Origin: Egbenema bharatensis
GTDB lineage: Bacteria; Cyanobacteriota; Cyanobacteriia; Elainellales; Elainellaceae
DNA length: 64,000 bases
Direction of reading: 5' to 3'
NCBI RefSeq assembly: GCF_048077055.1
Contig: NZ_CP182236.1
Coordinates: 3,844,001-3,908,000 of the forward strand
Below the pieces are notes generated by a model. The model worked only from the letters and a program-made list of their open reading frames with translations. It did no database searches and was not told the origin of the DNA. The position numbers and the translations under genes are program-made. Of this stretch, positions 1 through 8,829 are shown in pieces (the first letter of the stretch is position 1; each line of letters begins with the position of its first letter).

Positions 1-1
1 T

Positions 2-964
2 CCCCTCAGCGTTGCGCCGATGATGGATCGCACCGATCGCCATTTTCGTTACTTCATGCGGCAAATCACCCGTCGGACGTTGCTGTATACCGAAATGGTG
101 ACGAGCCAGGCGATTCTGCACGGCGATCGAGCACACCTGCTGGGTTTTTCCCTGGAGGAAAAACCCTTGTCCCTGCAAGTCGGAGGGGATGTGCCGGCGG
201 ATCTGGCACTGTGCGCTCAGGTGGCAGAGGACATGGGCTACGACGAAATTAATTTAAATGTGGGCTGTCCCAGTAGTCGAGTGCAGGATGGCAACTTTGG
301 AGCCTGCTTAATGGCCCAGCCCGATCGAGTCGCAGCCTGTATCGAGGCGATGATCAAAGCGACGGCTCTGCCTGTGACGGTCAAGCACCGGATTGGGATT
401 GATGACCTCGATCGCTACGAGGACATGGTAAATTTTGTCAAAATTGTCTCCGAGGCAGGCTGTCAGCGGTTTACGGTTCACGCTCGCAAGGCCTGGCTTC
501 AGGGCCTCAGCCCCAAGGAAAATCGGGATGTGCCGCCCCTGCGCTATGGAGATGTGCATCGGCTCAAGCAAGAATTTCCCCACTTGTTCATTGAAATCAA
601 TGGGGGTTTGACTACCCTGGAACAGATGCAGGAACAACTGCAATTTGTAGATGCCGTGATGGTTGGGCGAGCTGCCTATGATCACCCCTACCTCTTTGCC
701 AGCGTCGATCGCGCCCTATACGGTGAAGACACACCGATTCCCAGTCGCCATGCCGTTACAGAAGCGATGCTGCCCTATATCGACTTCTGGATTGCTAAAG
801 GCTTGAAGCTGAACAAAATCAGCCGCCATATGCTGCAACTGTTTTCGGGACAGCCCGGAAGCCGGATCTGGAAGCGAATTTTGACGGAGCGATCGTGTCA
901 GTTGGGGGCGGGTTCCGAGGTGATTCGAGAAGCCCTGGCTCAGGTGCCAGACTCTTTAGAATGA
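2..964 (+). CDS. dusA: tRNA-dihydrouridine synthase A (5' end outside window)
   Basis: Flavoenzyme that reduces uridines of the tRNA D-loop (DusA modifies U20/U20a in bacteria). The frame is open to the window edge and reads PLSVAPMMDRTDRH, the usual N-terminal segment of DusA, so the internal ATG at 20 is not the real start and the gene begins upstream. Visible family motifs are NVGCPSSRVQDGNFGACLM, which holds the catalytic cysteine and the FMN/RNA contacts, VKHRIGID, FTVHARKAW and INGGLTT near the phosphate-binding site. Length fits DusA (about 330 aa). The 3' end overlaps the converging Fe-S gene by 25 bp. Family assignment is firm; tRNA position specificity is inferred from similarity. 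Confidence 0.95.
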   Translation, partial: PLSVAPMMDRTDRHFRYFMRQITRRTLLYTEMVTSQAILHGDRAHLLGFSLEEKPLSLQVGGDVPADLALCAQVAEDMGYDEINLNVGCPSSRVQDGNFGACLMAQPDRVAACIEAMIKATALPVTVKHRIGIDDLDRYEDMVNFVKIVSEAGCQRFTVHARKAWLQGLSPKENRDVPPLRYGDVHRLKQEFPHLFIEINGGLTTLEQMQEQLQFVDAVMVGRAAYDHPYLFASVDRALYGEDTPIPSRHAVTEAMLPYIDFWIAKGLKLNKISRHMLQLFSGQPGSRIWKRILTERSCQLGAGSEVIREALAQVPDSLE

Positions 965-1581
965 GAGGATGACACGGGATCAGGAAAATGCTTATCCAAC
1001 AAGGACGGAACTTCGTGGGAGCGAATCCGGCTATAGCGAGTTTTATCGGGCATCACCAGGTTGGGGCCCGCCTTGCACTGCTTCATGCAGCCCGTGGGTT
1101 TGATCGTGACTTGATCCGTCAAACCGCGATCGTCAATTTCCGTACGTAGTGCCTCAACCAACGCTCGGCCGCCCCGCTTGCAGCAATCCGACTTCTGGCA
1201 CACCATAATCGCCGCTTTCTTAGCAGACTTCTCCGACTTCTCTGACTTCTGAGGGGCGATCGGCTTCACCTCAGAACCCGTCACCCTGGAGAACTGTTCA
1301 GTTGAACCGAAGGGCAATCCATCCACCGATCGAATTTGATCTGCTTTGAACTTCGTCGTTCCCTTCTTCAGGCAAAACTCACAGTATCCCAACACCTGAA
1401 TCTGGGTTCCGGGTTGCAGGGTGCGATAGAGGGTAGACCGCAAGTCCTTGGGAATTTTGATGCAGTATTCCCCTGCATTCGTCGAGAGCCGCAGATACTT
1501 CAGCTTGTAGCCATCTTTAGCCGCAAAGCCCAGGAAGCAGCCATCGAGTGCAAATTCTGAAACCTGTTTGTACTTACTCAT
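940..1581 (-). CDS. (2Fe-2S) thioredoxin-like ferredoxin domain protein
   Basis: 213-aa soluble protein with two parts. Residues 1-90 look like a small beta-rich domain (LDGCFLGFAAKDGYKLKYL) with a CEFC pair. Residues about 125-195 form a thioredoxin-fold 2Fe-2S ferredoxin domain: VCQKSDCCKRGG followed by GCMKQCKAGPN, the spaced cysteines that ligate the cluster in this family (as in the HoxE/NuoE-like small ferredoxins). The two are joined by a Lys/Ser-rich linker (QKSEKSEKSAKKAA). Start is an ATG preceded by weak purines. It is convergent with dusA, with overlapping 3' ends. Cyanobacteria carry similar proteins of unassigned partner; electron transfer is the likely role but the partner cannot be seen here. 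Confidence 0.8.
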   Translation of the reverse strand: MSKYKQVSEFALDGCFLGFAAKDGYKLKYLRLSTNAGEYCIKIPKDLRSTLYRTLQPGTQIQVLGYCEFCLKKGTTKFKADQIRSVDGLPFGSTEQFSRVTGSEVKPIAPQKSEKSEKSAKKAAIMVCQKSDCCKRGGRALVEALRTEIDDRGLTDQVTIKPTGCMKQCKAGPNLVMPDKTRYSRIRSHEVPSLLDKHFPDPVSSSHSKESGT

Positions 1582-1751
1582 GGGGGGATATGAGGGGTGT
1601 GAGGGTGAACGGTGCGAATAGGGTTTTTGACTAATGGAAGAGTTTTATTCAGATTAAGATAACTAGCCTTAAAAAAAGGATCCTCTTGAACCTGAGCGAC
1701 CTGTAGTTCTTGATGGGTTAACCAACATCATTAATGAACATCGACCCAATG

Positions 1752-2012
1752 TCAGGACAATGCCCAGCACCGCTCCAGCCAGTTCGCAAGTTGTGAACGG
1801 GAAGCGGTAATGTGGCGAGCAACGCTCCATAGCTGGATTGCTGCGATCGGATAATCGACTTCAACTTGCAAACGGCCATCGCTCAAACAAGTACAGGAAA
1901 TGTCCAATTCCTGTAGTCGATGATGAACCTGCCAACGATCGCAACGGTCGATCGCCACGATCTGAGCGACTGGAGTGGAAGAGGGTACAGAGCTGAAAGA
2001 GGGATAATCCAT
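1752..2012 (-). CDS. Asr1405/Asl0597-like small cyanobacterial protein
   Basis: 86-aa protein with no signal peptide or membrane segment. The core DRCDRWQVHHRLQELDI...CTC...AAIQLWSVARHI resembles, from memory, the Asr1405/Asl0597 family of short conserved cyanobacterial proteins of unknown function. It stands alone, with about 170 bp to the Fe-S gene downstream and over 430 bp of non-coding sequence upstream. No reaction or partner can be assigned. A family search would settle the name; the coding call is supported by the conserved pattern and a clean ATG start. Confidence 0.65.
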   Translation of the reverse strand: MDYPSFSSVPSSTPVAQIVAIDRCDRWQVHHRLQELDISCTCLSDGRLQVEVDYPIAAIQLWSVARHITASRSQLANWLERCWALS

Positions 2013-2449
2013 AGGAGGGGTTCAGTCACCAACTAATTGCAAAAGTTTCCTGTTAATTTTCTACGAGAATGTAAAAGTTAGCTGTGATACAGAGCTTTTA
2101 TTTGAGGGGATTTCCGAATAGGAAAATCTTTACTCATTGATCAGAATTTATCAACTTGCTTTATATCATGTGCCACCAAATCTCTTGAAGACACTATTTA
2201 AGTAGATACATCAGCCAGAACTCTGATTTCGTTATTGAGAATGATGTTCAATAATTACTGTAATCTACTCTAAAGCATAGAGTACCCGTTTGCAAACTTT
2301 TTCCATTAAAGGGACGTATAGATTTTAGGGTGGCACATGAAGGGATAGGCAAGGAGCGATCGGGCTGTAGCGCAGGCAGCTTGCCGCCCTGTCAGGTTAT
2401 CCCCCTTCCGCCTCCTACCTTTACACCTTTCGCCCTTCGCCTGCTCAAA
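2013..2449. other. Intergenic region with one REP-like palindrome
   Basis: About 440 bp without a convincing gene. The first 300 bp are AT-rich and featureless. Near 2363-2393 there is one copy of the dispersed palindromic family (GTAGCGCAGGCAGCTTGC core) found at many other places in this window. An open plus-strand frame from 2330 runs antisense into the lyase gene and looks like a shadow. Confidence 0.6.
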
Positions 2450-3106
2450 TTACTGAATTTGCTTGTGTTCTACGCCGAACCCGACCAGATCAATGACAGA
2501 AGGGGGAGACTGATCCGTAGGGCGTTCATAGGTCACGATTGTTCTGAGGCGCAAATCAGGCTTGACAAACCGCATCTGGTCAACGGCGATCGATCGGCTG
2601 TAGTAAGTGGTCATTTCCAGGGTTTGGCGCGTTGCCTGGTAGGTGAAGCGTCCAGCAATCGCTCCAGACTCAGAGTAGCCTCGATCGCGCAGATAAAACC
2701 CTTGAATGATGTCTCTTGTCGGTTCGCTGGGAACCTGGGCAGCAGCGGGCAGGGGCATCGGAGGCAGGGTTGATTCGATCGTGACGTAGATATCCGGGAT
2801 AAACAGGGCATTTAACTGCATCGCCACTTCTTCTCCGGTTTCCGATCGAGTCTCGAAGGAGATGGCAAAGCCTGGAGTATTGAGCGGTTCCTGAAATACC
2901 TGCTCAAGGGCGATCGTAATCCCAGAAAAAGCACTGTTTGCTCCCGGTGAACCTGACAAAATGCGTTGTTTTTCAGCTAAATCCAGAGTAGTTGCTTGAA
3001 ACTCAGTGTAAGAACGTTCAACTTCTCCTTTAAGAACAGAATGATAGGTTCTTTCGGTTTTCCATCGTCCGGCACAGGCTGTAAAAAAGTCTTGAAAGTT
3101 CAACAT
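2450..3106 (-). CDS. CpcS/CpeS-family phycobiliprotein lyase
   Basis: Chromophore lyase-type protein expected to attach or carry a bilin (phycocyanobilin or similar) for phycobiliproteins of the phycobilisome. The 218-aa product has the family layout: an N-terminal FQDFFTACAGRWKTERTYH, the beta-barrel segment RSETGEEVAMQLNALFIPD, then TRDIIQGFYLRDRGYSESG and AIAGRFTYQATRQTLEMTTYYS, ending with DLVGFGVEHKQ. It is somewhat longer than typical CpcS (about 180 aa) because of an insertion around residues 50-80. The pattern points to the CpcS/CpcU/CpeS branch and not to CpcT or CpcE/F. The subfamily and cognate cysteine (Cys-84-type site) are inferred. It stands alone, without phycobiliprotein genes beside it. 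Confidence 0.8.
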   Translation of the reverse strand: MLNFQDFFTACAGRWKTERTYHSVLKGEVERSYTEFQATTLDLAEKQRILSGSPGANSAFSGITIALEQVFQEPLNTPGFAISFETRSETGEEVAMQLNALFIPDIYVTIESTLPPMPLPAAAQVPSEPTRDIIQGFYLRDRGYSESGAIAGRFTYQATRQTLEMTTYYSRSIAVDQMRFVKPDLRLRTIVTYERPTDQSPPSVIDLVGFGVEHKQIQ

Positions 3107-3687
3107 CTGTGAGGGTCAATTCCAATCTGAAAACGGTTCCCCTTTTTTAAGGGGGATAGGGGGGATCTAAACGCCCTCATTATAATTTCTTACGAAAGGC
3201 AAATGTTCACACAACAGAATATTTGTGGGGCGGGGCGGTTAGCAGCAAGGGATTTTCCGATTGCTCCTACTTTCAAGCGATCGCCCGCCCATGGTCTACA
3301 GAAAGTTTTTGCAACGAACACTTAAGGATAAATGAGCCACTGCTATTGAGGGCTTTACAAGCTTCGAGCATAGGGTCATTGTTCTAAAAGATGAATTGGT
3401 AAAAGGCTCTTTTGGATTTCCGTTTTTTCCTTGAAACCCTTGCCAGACAAGGTTTTTAGCGGTTTCGGATTTCATTTGACCAATAAAATTTCTTTTCTTT
3501 GCCTAAGTAGGAATTCTCCAAATATTGGTGTTTAAATTTGCATCAGAATGCTTCCATCCCACTCAGCTTAAACTTTCTTAAGATTGCCCGAATTGCGATC
3601 GCAGTGTTCCTTGAGCAATCGTAAGTTTTTGGTTTAAAAGTTAAATGATTCAGGAATAATCCGTCGATTAGATATTGTCTCTCTAAT
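3107..3687. other. 580-bp intergenic region
   Basis: No coding frame is convincing on either strand. Near 3138-3167 a CCCCTTTTTTAAGGGGG hairpin-like segment followed by G-runs resembles a common cyanobacterial dispersed repeat. The rest is AT-rich spacer that probably holds the promoter of the downstream coiled-coil gene. Confidence 0.5.
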
Positions 3688-4092
3688 ATGGGAAAGGATC
3701 TAAATAGAGAAGTAGAGCGTCAGATGGATTTACTCCAAGAACAAGTGTCGGTTTTGAACGTTAAAGTTGACGCACTGCAACAAACTGTTGAGGAGTTGAA
3801 AAGTCAAACTGCGGTCATGTTGTCCGAAGTTCGATCGGCCCATAGCGATCGAACTCCAAATTCGTCCGTCGTTCAGCCAGGCCGGCATTTTCTCCATCAC
3901 CGTGCCTTTGAAGAAGAGATGGAACATAAGGATGTTCTGTCTGATTTTTCTTACCTGGAATCTGAGTCTCACAGCGGTGAGCGGACTCTCTCTCCAGAAG
4001 TTCAGATTCAGCGTCTAACAGCTCAATTAACTGCTGCGTACAATCGCATCGCCGCCTTAGAAGAGCAATTACTTTCTAAGCGGATTCACTAA
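3688..4092 (+). CDS. Hypothetical coiled-coil protein
   Basis: 134-aa hydrophilic protein not recognised as a named family. Residues 8-50 show strong heptad character (MDLLQEQVSVLNVKVDALQQ, then TVEELKSQTAVML), and the last 25 residues are a second short heptad run (QLTAAYNRIAALEEQLLSKR). Between them is a low-complexity polar linker. No signal peptide or membrane segment. It ends 2 bp before the converging UPF0284 gene. The ATG at 3688 has only a weak purine tract upstream. A structural or scaffold role is possible but nothing in the context specifies it. Confidence 0.65.
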   Translation: MGKDLNREVERQMDLLQEQVSVLNVKVDALQQTVEELKSQTAVMLSEVRSAHSDRTPNSSVVQPGRHFLHHRAFEEEMEHKDVLSDFSYLESESHSGERTLSPEVQIQRLTAQLTAAYNRIAALEEQLLSKRIH

Positions 4093-4093
4093 C

Positions 4094-5295
4094 TCAACTC
4101 GGTTCGCTCTCCCCCACTTTCACCTGTTCGTACACCTCTGCCAATGTTTCAATGGCTTGTAGCAGTTGTCCTGAGTTCCATCCCTGGTATAGGTTGGCCG
4201 CGATCGCACAGCCCCCAGCCCCTACACCTTCCTTAACATAACCCTGCTCATAGGCACGAAGTTGACGATAGCGAGAAGGAGCGAAACTCAACGGTGCGGC
4301 CATCAGTGGGGTTTTTAGCAATTTTGCTAATCCGATCGTGTCTCCGGTTGGATCTTCTACAACCCAGCGTGTAGTGCCGACGACGATTTGCTCAGGGTTC
4401 CAGGGCAGATTGTGGCATTGCACCAGACGTTGAGCCAGGGCATAAACGGCCAACATTTGAGTTCCTCCTGCCAGCAAAACGCCACCCGAACGGCTGGCAG
4501 CGATCGCCATTCCGGCTACCACAATTTGCATTGGATCTCCAACGGCTGCTACCAGGTGAAGCGGAACGTGGGCGTAGGATGTCAGGTTGGGAACAATGGA
4601 GTGATGAGCGGTTTGAACTCCCGCGTCGATTGGCGATCGGCGATTCTGCCATTGATGGATATCCTGCTGGATCGCGTTCTTTAGCCCTGCCTGCACCACC
4701 TCCCACTTTTGCAGATGGTTGCATTTGGGATGACTACTATTGACCTTACCCGCTGCATCCCAACCTAGGCCTGTCAGCACCGCCAAAGCGGTTGTTGTCC
4801 CCCCCACTACGCATTCGGCAGGATGACGTATCCTCCAGCCGCTTTCTGTGCCAGTCGATCGCCCCACCGTAAACCCTGCTGAAATAAATGCTGGACAACG
4901 GACATATCCATTGCTTGACCAGAACGCAGGCACCGAGCTGGCATTCCACCCAGATCAACATGGGGAACGCTGGGAGGCTGAAGTAAACCGGCATTGAAAA
5001 TGGCGATCGGAATTCTCTGTCCTGCCAATACTGCGCGACTGATGAACACGGGAGAAATGCCCGCATCTAACGGTGGGAGAGGATAGCGGGGCTGCGGAGT
5101 GGCTCCTTGATACAGATATTCCGCATCAGCCAGGGCCGTGTAGCGACGGTCTTCTGGTGTGGCTCCTGCCGCCGAAATTCCTGGAATTAATCCCGTCTCT
5201 GTAAAGCCCAAGACGCAGGCAAAGAGGGGGGCGCGTCCTCGATGCTGTTCTAACCAGGCCTGTCCCTGAACGATTTCTGTATAGACTCGAACCAT
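4094..5295 (-). CDS. UPF0284/TIGR00303 CobT-like protein, interrupted by a frameshift
   Basis: Member of the cyanobacterial/archaeal family related to nicotinate-nucleotide:dimethylbenzimidazole phosphoribosyltransferase (CobT), about 370-390 aa and of uncertain reaction. The first frame (5295 to about 4815) reads through GFTETGLIPGISAAGATPEDR and AGGYVILPNA then stop. The second frame resumes with AECVVGGTTTALAVLTGLG and runs to 4094 with HVPLHLVAAVGDPMQ and GGVLLAGGTQMLAVYALA. Together they make one complete protein. One added G at about 4822 (ATCCTG-GCC-GAATGC, giving ILAEC) restores the frame and creates a GGCC site. This suggests sequencing error, although a genuine pseudogene cannot be excluded. 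It lies 18 bp downstream of the DUF2232 gene, probably in one operon. Confidence 0.8.
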
Positions 5296-5313
5296 TCGCT
5301 GTATGTAAAGTGC

Positions 5314-6159
5314 TTATTCTTCCTCTAACAACACTTTGACCCATTCTGGGGGTTCAGGAATGGAATTGCCCAGCCGATCGAGCAGGAGCCACGCCGCCAG
5401 GTGAACGGTGAAGATATAGACTACATCGCTCAACAGAATGGCTCCAACCGTGACAATCTGTACTGTTGCGAGGTTCGTTTGCCCCAGAACTTCTATGCCT
5501 AACCAGCCCCAATCGACCAGTCTACCCAGTCCCCATTGCAAGAAGTCAGTAATCCGGCTAGTGAGATAAGTCCACAGATCTTCTCCCAGAAAAATCGAGA
5601 CGATCCAGATGCGAAAGAAAAATCCAAATGTGCTGAGTAAAGTCCCTGCCAAAATGGAGGGAAACCAGGGCGATCGACGGTTCCACATTGCACCCAACTG
5701 CACACCCAATAAGCCGTAGGGGATACAGAACAGCAGGCTCAGATAGGGGCCCATCAGTACCGAGAGCAGTAAGCCCGTCACCACAGCCGCCATCCACGAG
5801 GCTCGATTTCCCCATCGTAGGTAGACGAGGGCGATCGGCAGAGGAAACAGAATCCGCATCCAGGGGCCAATGTTGAGGTAATAGCTGACTAACCACAATA
5901 ACCCCGTTGTGCTGGCTAAAAAGGCGGTCTCTACCATCACCAGGGCAGGTGTTCCTGTCCGTTTGCCTGGATTAGCGGGATGGGATGAATCAGTGGTTGG
6001 CTCCGGCATACTCAGGCTAGCCTCTACTGCCGCTAATTCTTCTGCCAGGTCTGCGCCACTCAGATCCTCTGCATTTTGACGAGGGCCAGATGCCGAGTTA
6101 TTTGCGCCCGGATTTTTCCGATTGGGATCAGCTTGTCTGCCCTCGAACGAATCACTCAT
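5314..6159 (-). CDS. DUF2232-type integral membrane protein
   Basis: 281-aa membrane protein. The first 75 residues are polar and acidic (probably cytoplasmic). After that come about six to seven hydrophobic segments, including LVMVETAFLASTTGLLWLVS, MRILFPLPIALVYLRWG, WMAAVVTGLLLSVLMGPYLS and a C-terminal VTVGAILLSDVVYIFTVHLA. The LPIALVYLRWG...LLLSVLMGP pattern is what I associate with DUF2232 (YybS-like) proteins, whose function is not established. Upstream partner of the CobT-like gene on the same strand with an 18-bp gap, so the two are probably co-transcribed. Confidence 0.75.
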   Translation of the reverse strand: MSDSFEGRQADPNRKNPGANNSASGPRQNAEDLSGADLAEELAAVEASLSMPEPTTDSSHPANPGKRTGTPALVMVETAFLASTTGLLWLVSYYLNIGPWMRILFPLPIALVYLRWGNRASWMAAVVTGLLLSVLMGPYLSLLFCIPYGLLGVQLGAMWNRRSPWFPSILAGTLLSTFGFFFRIWIVSIFLGEDLWTYLTSRITDFLQWGLGRLVDWGWLGIEVLGQTNLATVQIVTVGAILLSDVVYIFTVHLAAWLLLDRLGNSIPEPPEWVKVLLEEE

Positions 6160-6430
6160 GCCAGATAGTACGTTTTATCGCTGATCTACTTTATCGCTAT
6201 ATTCAGGCGATCAACATCAACATTCGGGGATTCTAGAGGTTTACAGGTAGGCAAGATGCCTGCGCTAAGGATCGTGGATTAAATAACCTGTGCAGTGATT
6301 CTGCCTCATTGACTGGGCGGGCAAGACTTCGGCTTGAGCTCAGACGTTCGGCGAAGCTCAGTCGAGCCGTCGAAACGCTGCCCACCCCACAAGAATTCTA
6401 GATTATTAAATTCGCATTCCTAAGGGAATT
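6160..6430. repeat. Intergenic region with two REP-type palindromes
   Basis: Contains TAGGCAAGATGCCTGCGCTAAG (in pieces) near 6246-6268 and a longer unit near 6312-6400 that begins GGGCGGGCAAGACTTCGG and ends TGCCCACCCCACAAGAATT. Both belong to the dispersed palindrome family seen throughout the window. They sit between the 3' end of the exporter ATPase gene and the start of the DUF2232 gene. Confidence 0.6.
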
Positions 6431-8626
6431 TTAGATCTGGGCGCGTTGGACGATGCCAATAAAGCAATCTTCCAGGGTAAAGGGGACGGGACGGAGGGAC
6501 TGAAGTTCTAATCGATCGCCATTGGGCTGGGTATAGGACTGGAATAGGCGTTTGATTTTGGGAATGTCGTTGTCTGGATCGTCTACGACCACATGGAGCC
6601 GATCGCCAAAAATGGAAACGCGCCAGGGTGACATCTGGGTTTTGAGGAGATCGGATGCCGCTTGAGGAGAATTGATCCCCATCTCAAGCAATTGCCCAGG
6701 CTGTTCGGCTTTGATTTGACTGGGGGAACCCTGGGCCACCACCTCGCCAGCCACCATAAAGCCCAGACAATTACAGTGTTCTGCCTCCTCCAGGTAGTGG
6801 GTCGTCACCAAAACCGCCGTTCCCTGACGGGCGAAGGCTTCAATCAACCGCCAAAACTGCCGTCGTGCCAGCGGATCCACCCCAGAAGTGGGTTCATCCA
6901 GAAACAAAATTTCGGGTTCATGCATCACCGATGCCCCAAACGCGACCCGCTGCTTCCAGCCCCCCGGCAATTTTCCCGTCAGTAGATTCTCTTGATCGGT
7001 CAATCCACAGGTGGCCAACACCCATTCAATCTTCTGTCGTCGCTGCGATCGAGGTACACCATACACCCCGCAGTAAAACTCCAGATTTTGCCGTACCGAC
7101 AGGTCATCATACAGGGTAAACTTCTGGCTCATGTAACCAATCCGCTGGCGCAGGGCAGGGTCGCGCAAATCCTGCGATCGTCCAGCCAGGACAATCTCAC
7201 CCCCACTCGGTTCTAGCAAACCACAGAGCATCTTAATTGTGGTCGTTTTCCCAGCTCCATTGGCCCCCAGCAATCCATAAATTTCGCCATAGTTTATGTT
7301 CAAGGTGACGTTGCTAACTGCTTTGAAGGAGCCGAAGGTTTTGTAGAGCTGGCGGGTTTGGATGGCGGGAGGGAGGGAGTAGGGGCGATTTGCAAATCGC
7401 CCGTACAAGGGTGAGGAGTGGGGGAAGGGGAGGAAGGGGGGTTCAGCTCCTTGTTGGCGGAGATGGGTGACAAACACATTTTCCAACGTCGCCTCTGCCC
7501 GTTGTAATTCTTTGAGATCCAGGTGATGCGCCTGAAACCGATCGCGGACTTCGGCCTCCCCCGCTTCACAGGACGACACCAAAATATCCAGCCGATCGCC
7601 AAAGCTCTGCACATCCACAATGCTGGAGCGATCGGAACTGGTGCGATTAGAACTGGTGCGATTAGAACTGGTGCGATTAGAACTGGTGCGATTAGAACTG
7701 GTGCGATCGAAATCAGCCGTCTGACCACCCGAACTCCCACGCCCCCCGCCTACCATCGGCACATCCACCCCCACCTTCTGACTCCCGCCTCCTGACTCCC
7801 GTACGGGCGATTCGCGTTCGCGCAGCGTCTCCAAAGGAGTTATCGCCCCTACTCCTCTCTCCTCTCTCCTCCCTCCACTCTTTCCTCCCTCCTCTCTCCT
7901 CCCTTCCACCAACACCCTCTCCGCCTCCGCCAGCCGATCGGTTCTCACCTCCAAACGCTGTAATCCCAGATTTCGCCGCAGTTCGGGTAATGTGCCCGTT
8001 TGTTGAATCTCTCCTTCATACATCAGGGCAATCCGGTTACAGCGTTCTGCTTCATCCAGGTAGGGGGTGGCAACGACGATCGTGACTCCCTGATGGGCTA
8101 GAGTCGCCAAAATATCCCAAAATTCTCGTCGGGAAACGGGATCAACGCCGGTCGTCGGTTCATCCAGCAACAGCACCTCTGGTTCAGCAATCAGGGCACA
8201 GCAGAGGGCCAGCTTTTGCTTCATCCCACCCGAAAGCTGCCCCGCCAACCGCTCGCCAAACGGATCCAGATTCATCAGCTTCAGGTATCGATCGCGCCGT
8301 TCAGCCAGGCGGTGGAGTGGAACCTGCCGCAATCCCGCACTATAGCGGATATTTTCATCAATGCTTAAGTCCAGATACAGAGAAAATTGCTGAGACAAAT
8401 AACCAATTCCCAACCGGGCATCCCTCGGTCGTCGTCCCAAAACCGTAATTTTCCCGTCACTGGACTCCATCACCCCCGCCAAAATTTGAAACGTCGTTGT
8501 TTTTCCCGCCCCATCTGGGCCAATCAAGCCAAAAATTTCGCCCCGCTGCACTTCAAAGCGAATCCCCCGAACCGCCGAAACCTTACCATAGCGTTTGTGA
8601 AGATTCTCAACCTGAACGATCGCCAA
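6431..8626 (-). CDS. Tandem ABC transporter ATPase (YbhF/RbbA-type two-NBD protein)
   Basis: Cytoplasmic ATPase with two fused nucleotide-binding domains that would energise an ABC-2 type drug or lipid exporter. NBD1 shows GPDGAGKTTT (Walker A), LSGGMKQKLALC (signature) and VLLLDEPTTGVDP (Walker B). NBD2 shows GANGAGKTTTIKM, a degenerate signature LPGGWKQRV, and ILFLDEPTSGVDP. The linker (7380-7930) is low complexity and encodes five NRTSS units from a 15-bp tandem repeat plus a translated copy of an intergenic repeat. The frame is open to 8689, but those residues come from repeat DNA; the TTG at 8626 opening LAIVQVENLHKRYG is more credible. Downstream of the HlyD gene in one operon. No permease gene follows. 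Confidence 0.85.
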   Translation of the reverse strand: MAIVQVENLHKRYGKVSAVRGIRFEVQRGEIFGLIGPDGAGKTTTFQILAGVMESSDGKITVLGRRPRDARLGIGYLSQQFSLYLDLSIDENIRYSAGLRQVPLHRLAERRDRYLKLMNLDPFGERLAGQLSGGMKQKLALCCALIAEPEVLLLDEPTTGVDPVSRREFWDILATLAHQGVTIVVATPYLDEAERCNRIALMYEGEIQQTGTLPELRRNLGLQRLEVRTDRLAEAERVLVEGRREEGGKSGGRREERGVGAITPLETLRERESPVRESGGGSQKVGVDVPMVGGGRGSSGGQTADFDRTSSNRTSSNRTSSNRTSSNRTSSDRSSIVDVQSFGDRLDILVSSCEAGEAEVRDRFQAHHLDLKELQRAEATLENVFVTHLRQQGAEPPFLPFPHSSPLYGRFANRPYSLPPAIQTRQLYKTFGSFKAVSNVTLNINYGEIYGLLGANGAGKTTTIKMLCGLLEPSGGEIVLAGRSQDLRDPALRQRIGYMSQKFTLYDDLSVRQNLEFYCGVYGVPRSQRRQKIEWVLATCGLTDQENLLTGKLPGGWKQRVAFGASVMHEPEILFLDEPTSGVDPLARRQFWRLIEAFARQGTAVLVTTHYLEEAEHCNCLGFMVAGEVVAQGSPSQIKAEQPGQLLEMGINSPQAASDLLKTQMSPWRVSIFGDRLHVVVDDPDNDIPKIKRLFQSYTQPNGDRLELQSLRPVPFTLEDCFIGIVQRAQI
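7630..7704. repeat. 15-bp tandem repeat inside the ATPase gene (5 units)
   Basis: Five consecutive copies of GATTAGAACTGGTGC (the first is GATCGGAACTGGTGC). The unit length is a multiple of three, so copy-number changes alter only the number of NRTSS pentapeptides in the inter-domain linker. Confidence 0.9.
7800..7853. repeat. Dispersed repeat copy translated inside the ATPase gene
   Basis: A segment of about 50 bp (GGGCGATTCGCGTTCGCGCA ... CAAAGGAGTTATCGCCCCTA) inside the coding linker. An almost identical copy lies at 8743-8793 in the adjacent spacer. The ends are inverted (TAGGGGCGAT/ATCGCCCCTA), so it forms a palindrome-ended mobile repeat. Confidence 0.85.
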
Positions 8627-8639
8627 CTCCCTCTTCCCT

Positions 8640-8829
8640 CCTGACTCCTGTACGGGCGATTCACAAATCTCCCACTCCCCACTCCTCACTCCTGTACGGG
8701 CGATTCACAAATCGCCCCTACTCCCCACTCCCCACTCCTGTAGGGGCGATTCGCGTTCGCGCAGCGTCTCCAAAGGAGTTATCGCCCCTACTCCTCACTC
8801 CTCACTCCTCACTCCTCACTCCTCACTCC
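8640..8829. repeat. Repeat-rich spacer with a heptanucleotide array
   Basis: Between the HlyD and ATPase genes: short inverted units GTACGGGCGATTCACAAAT near 8651 and 8696, the second copy of the 50-bp dispersed repeat at 8743-8793, then five copies of the 7-mer CTCCTCA from 8791. The array supplies the last codons and the stop of the HlyD gene (SEE then TGA). Confidence 0.85.

Noticed and set aside
2330..2773. Plus-strand open frame overlapping the lyase gene
   Set aside because: Antisense to a conserved gene, begins in repeat-containing spacer, and shows no family pattern.
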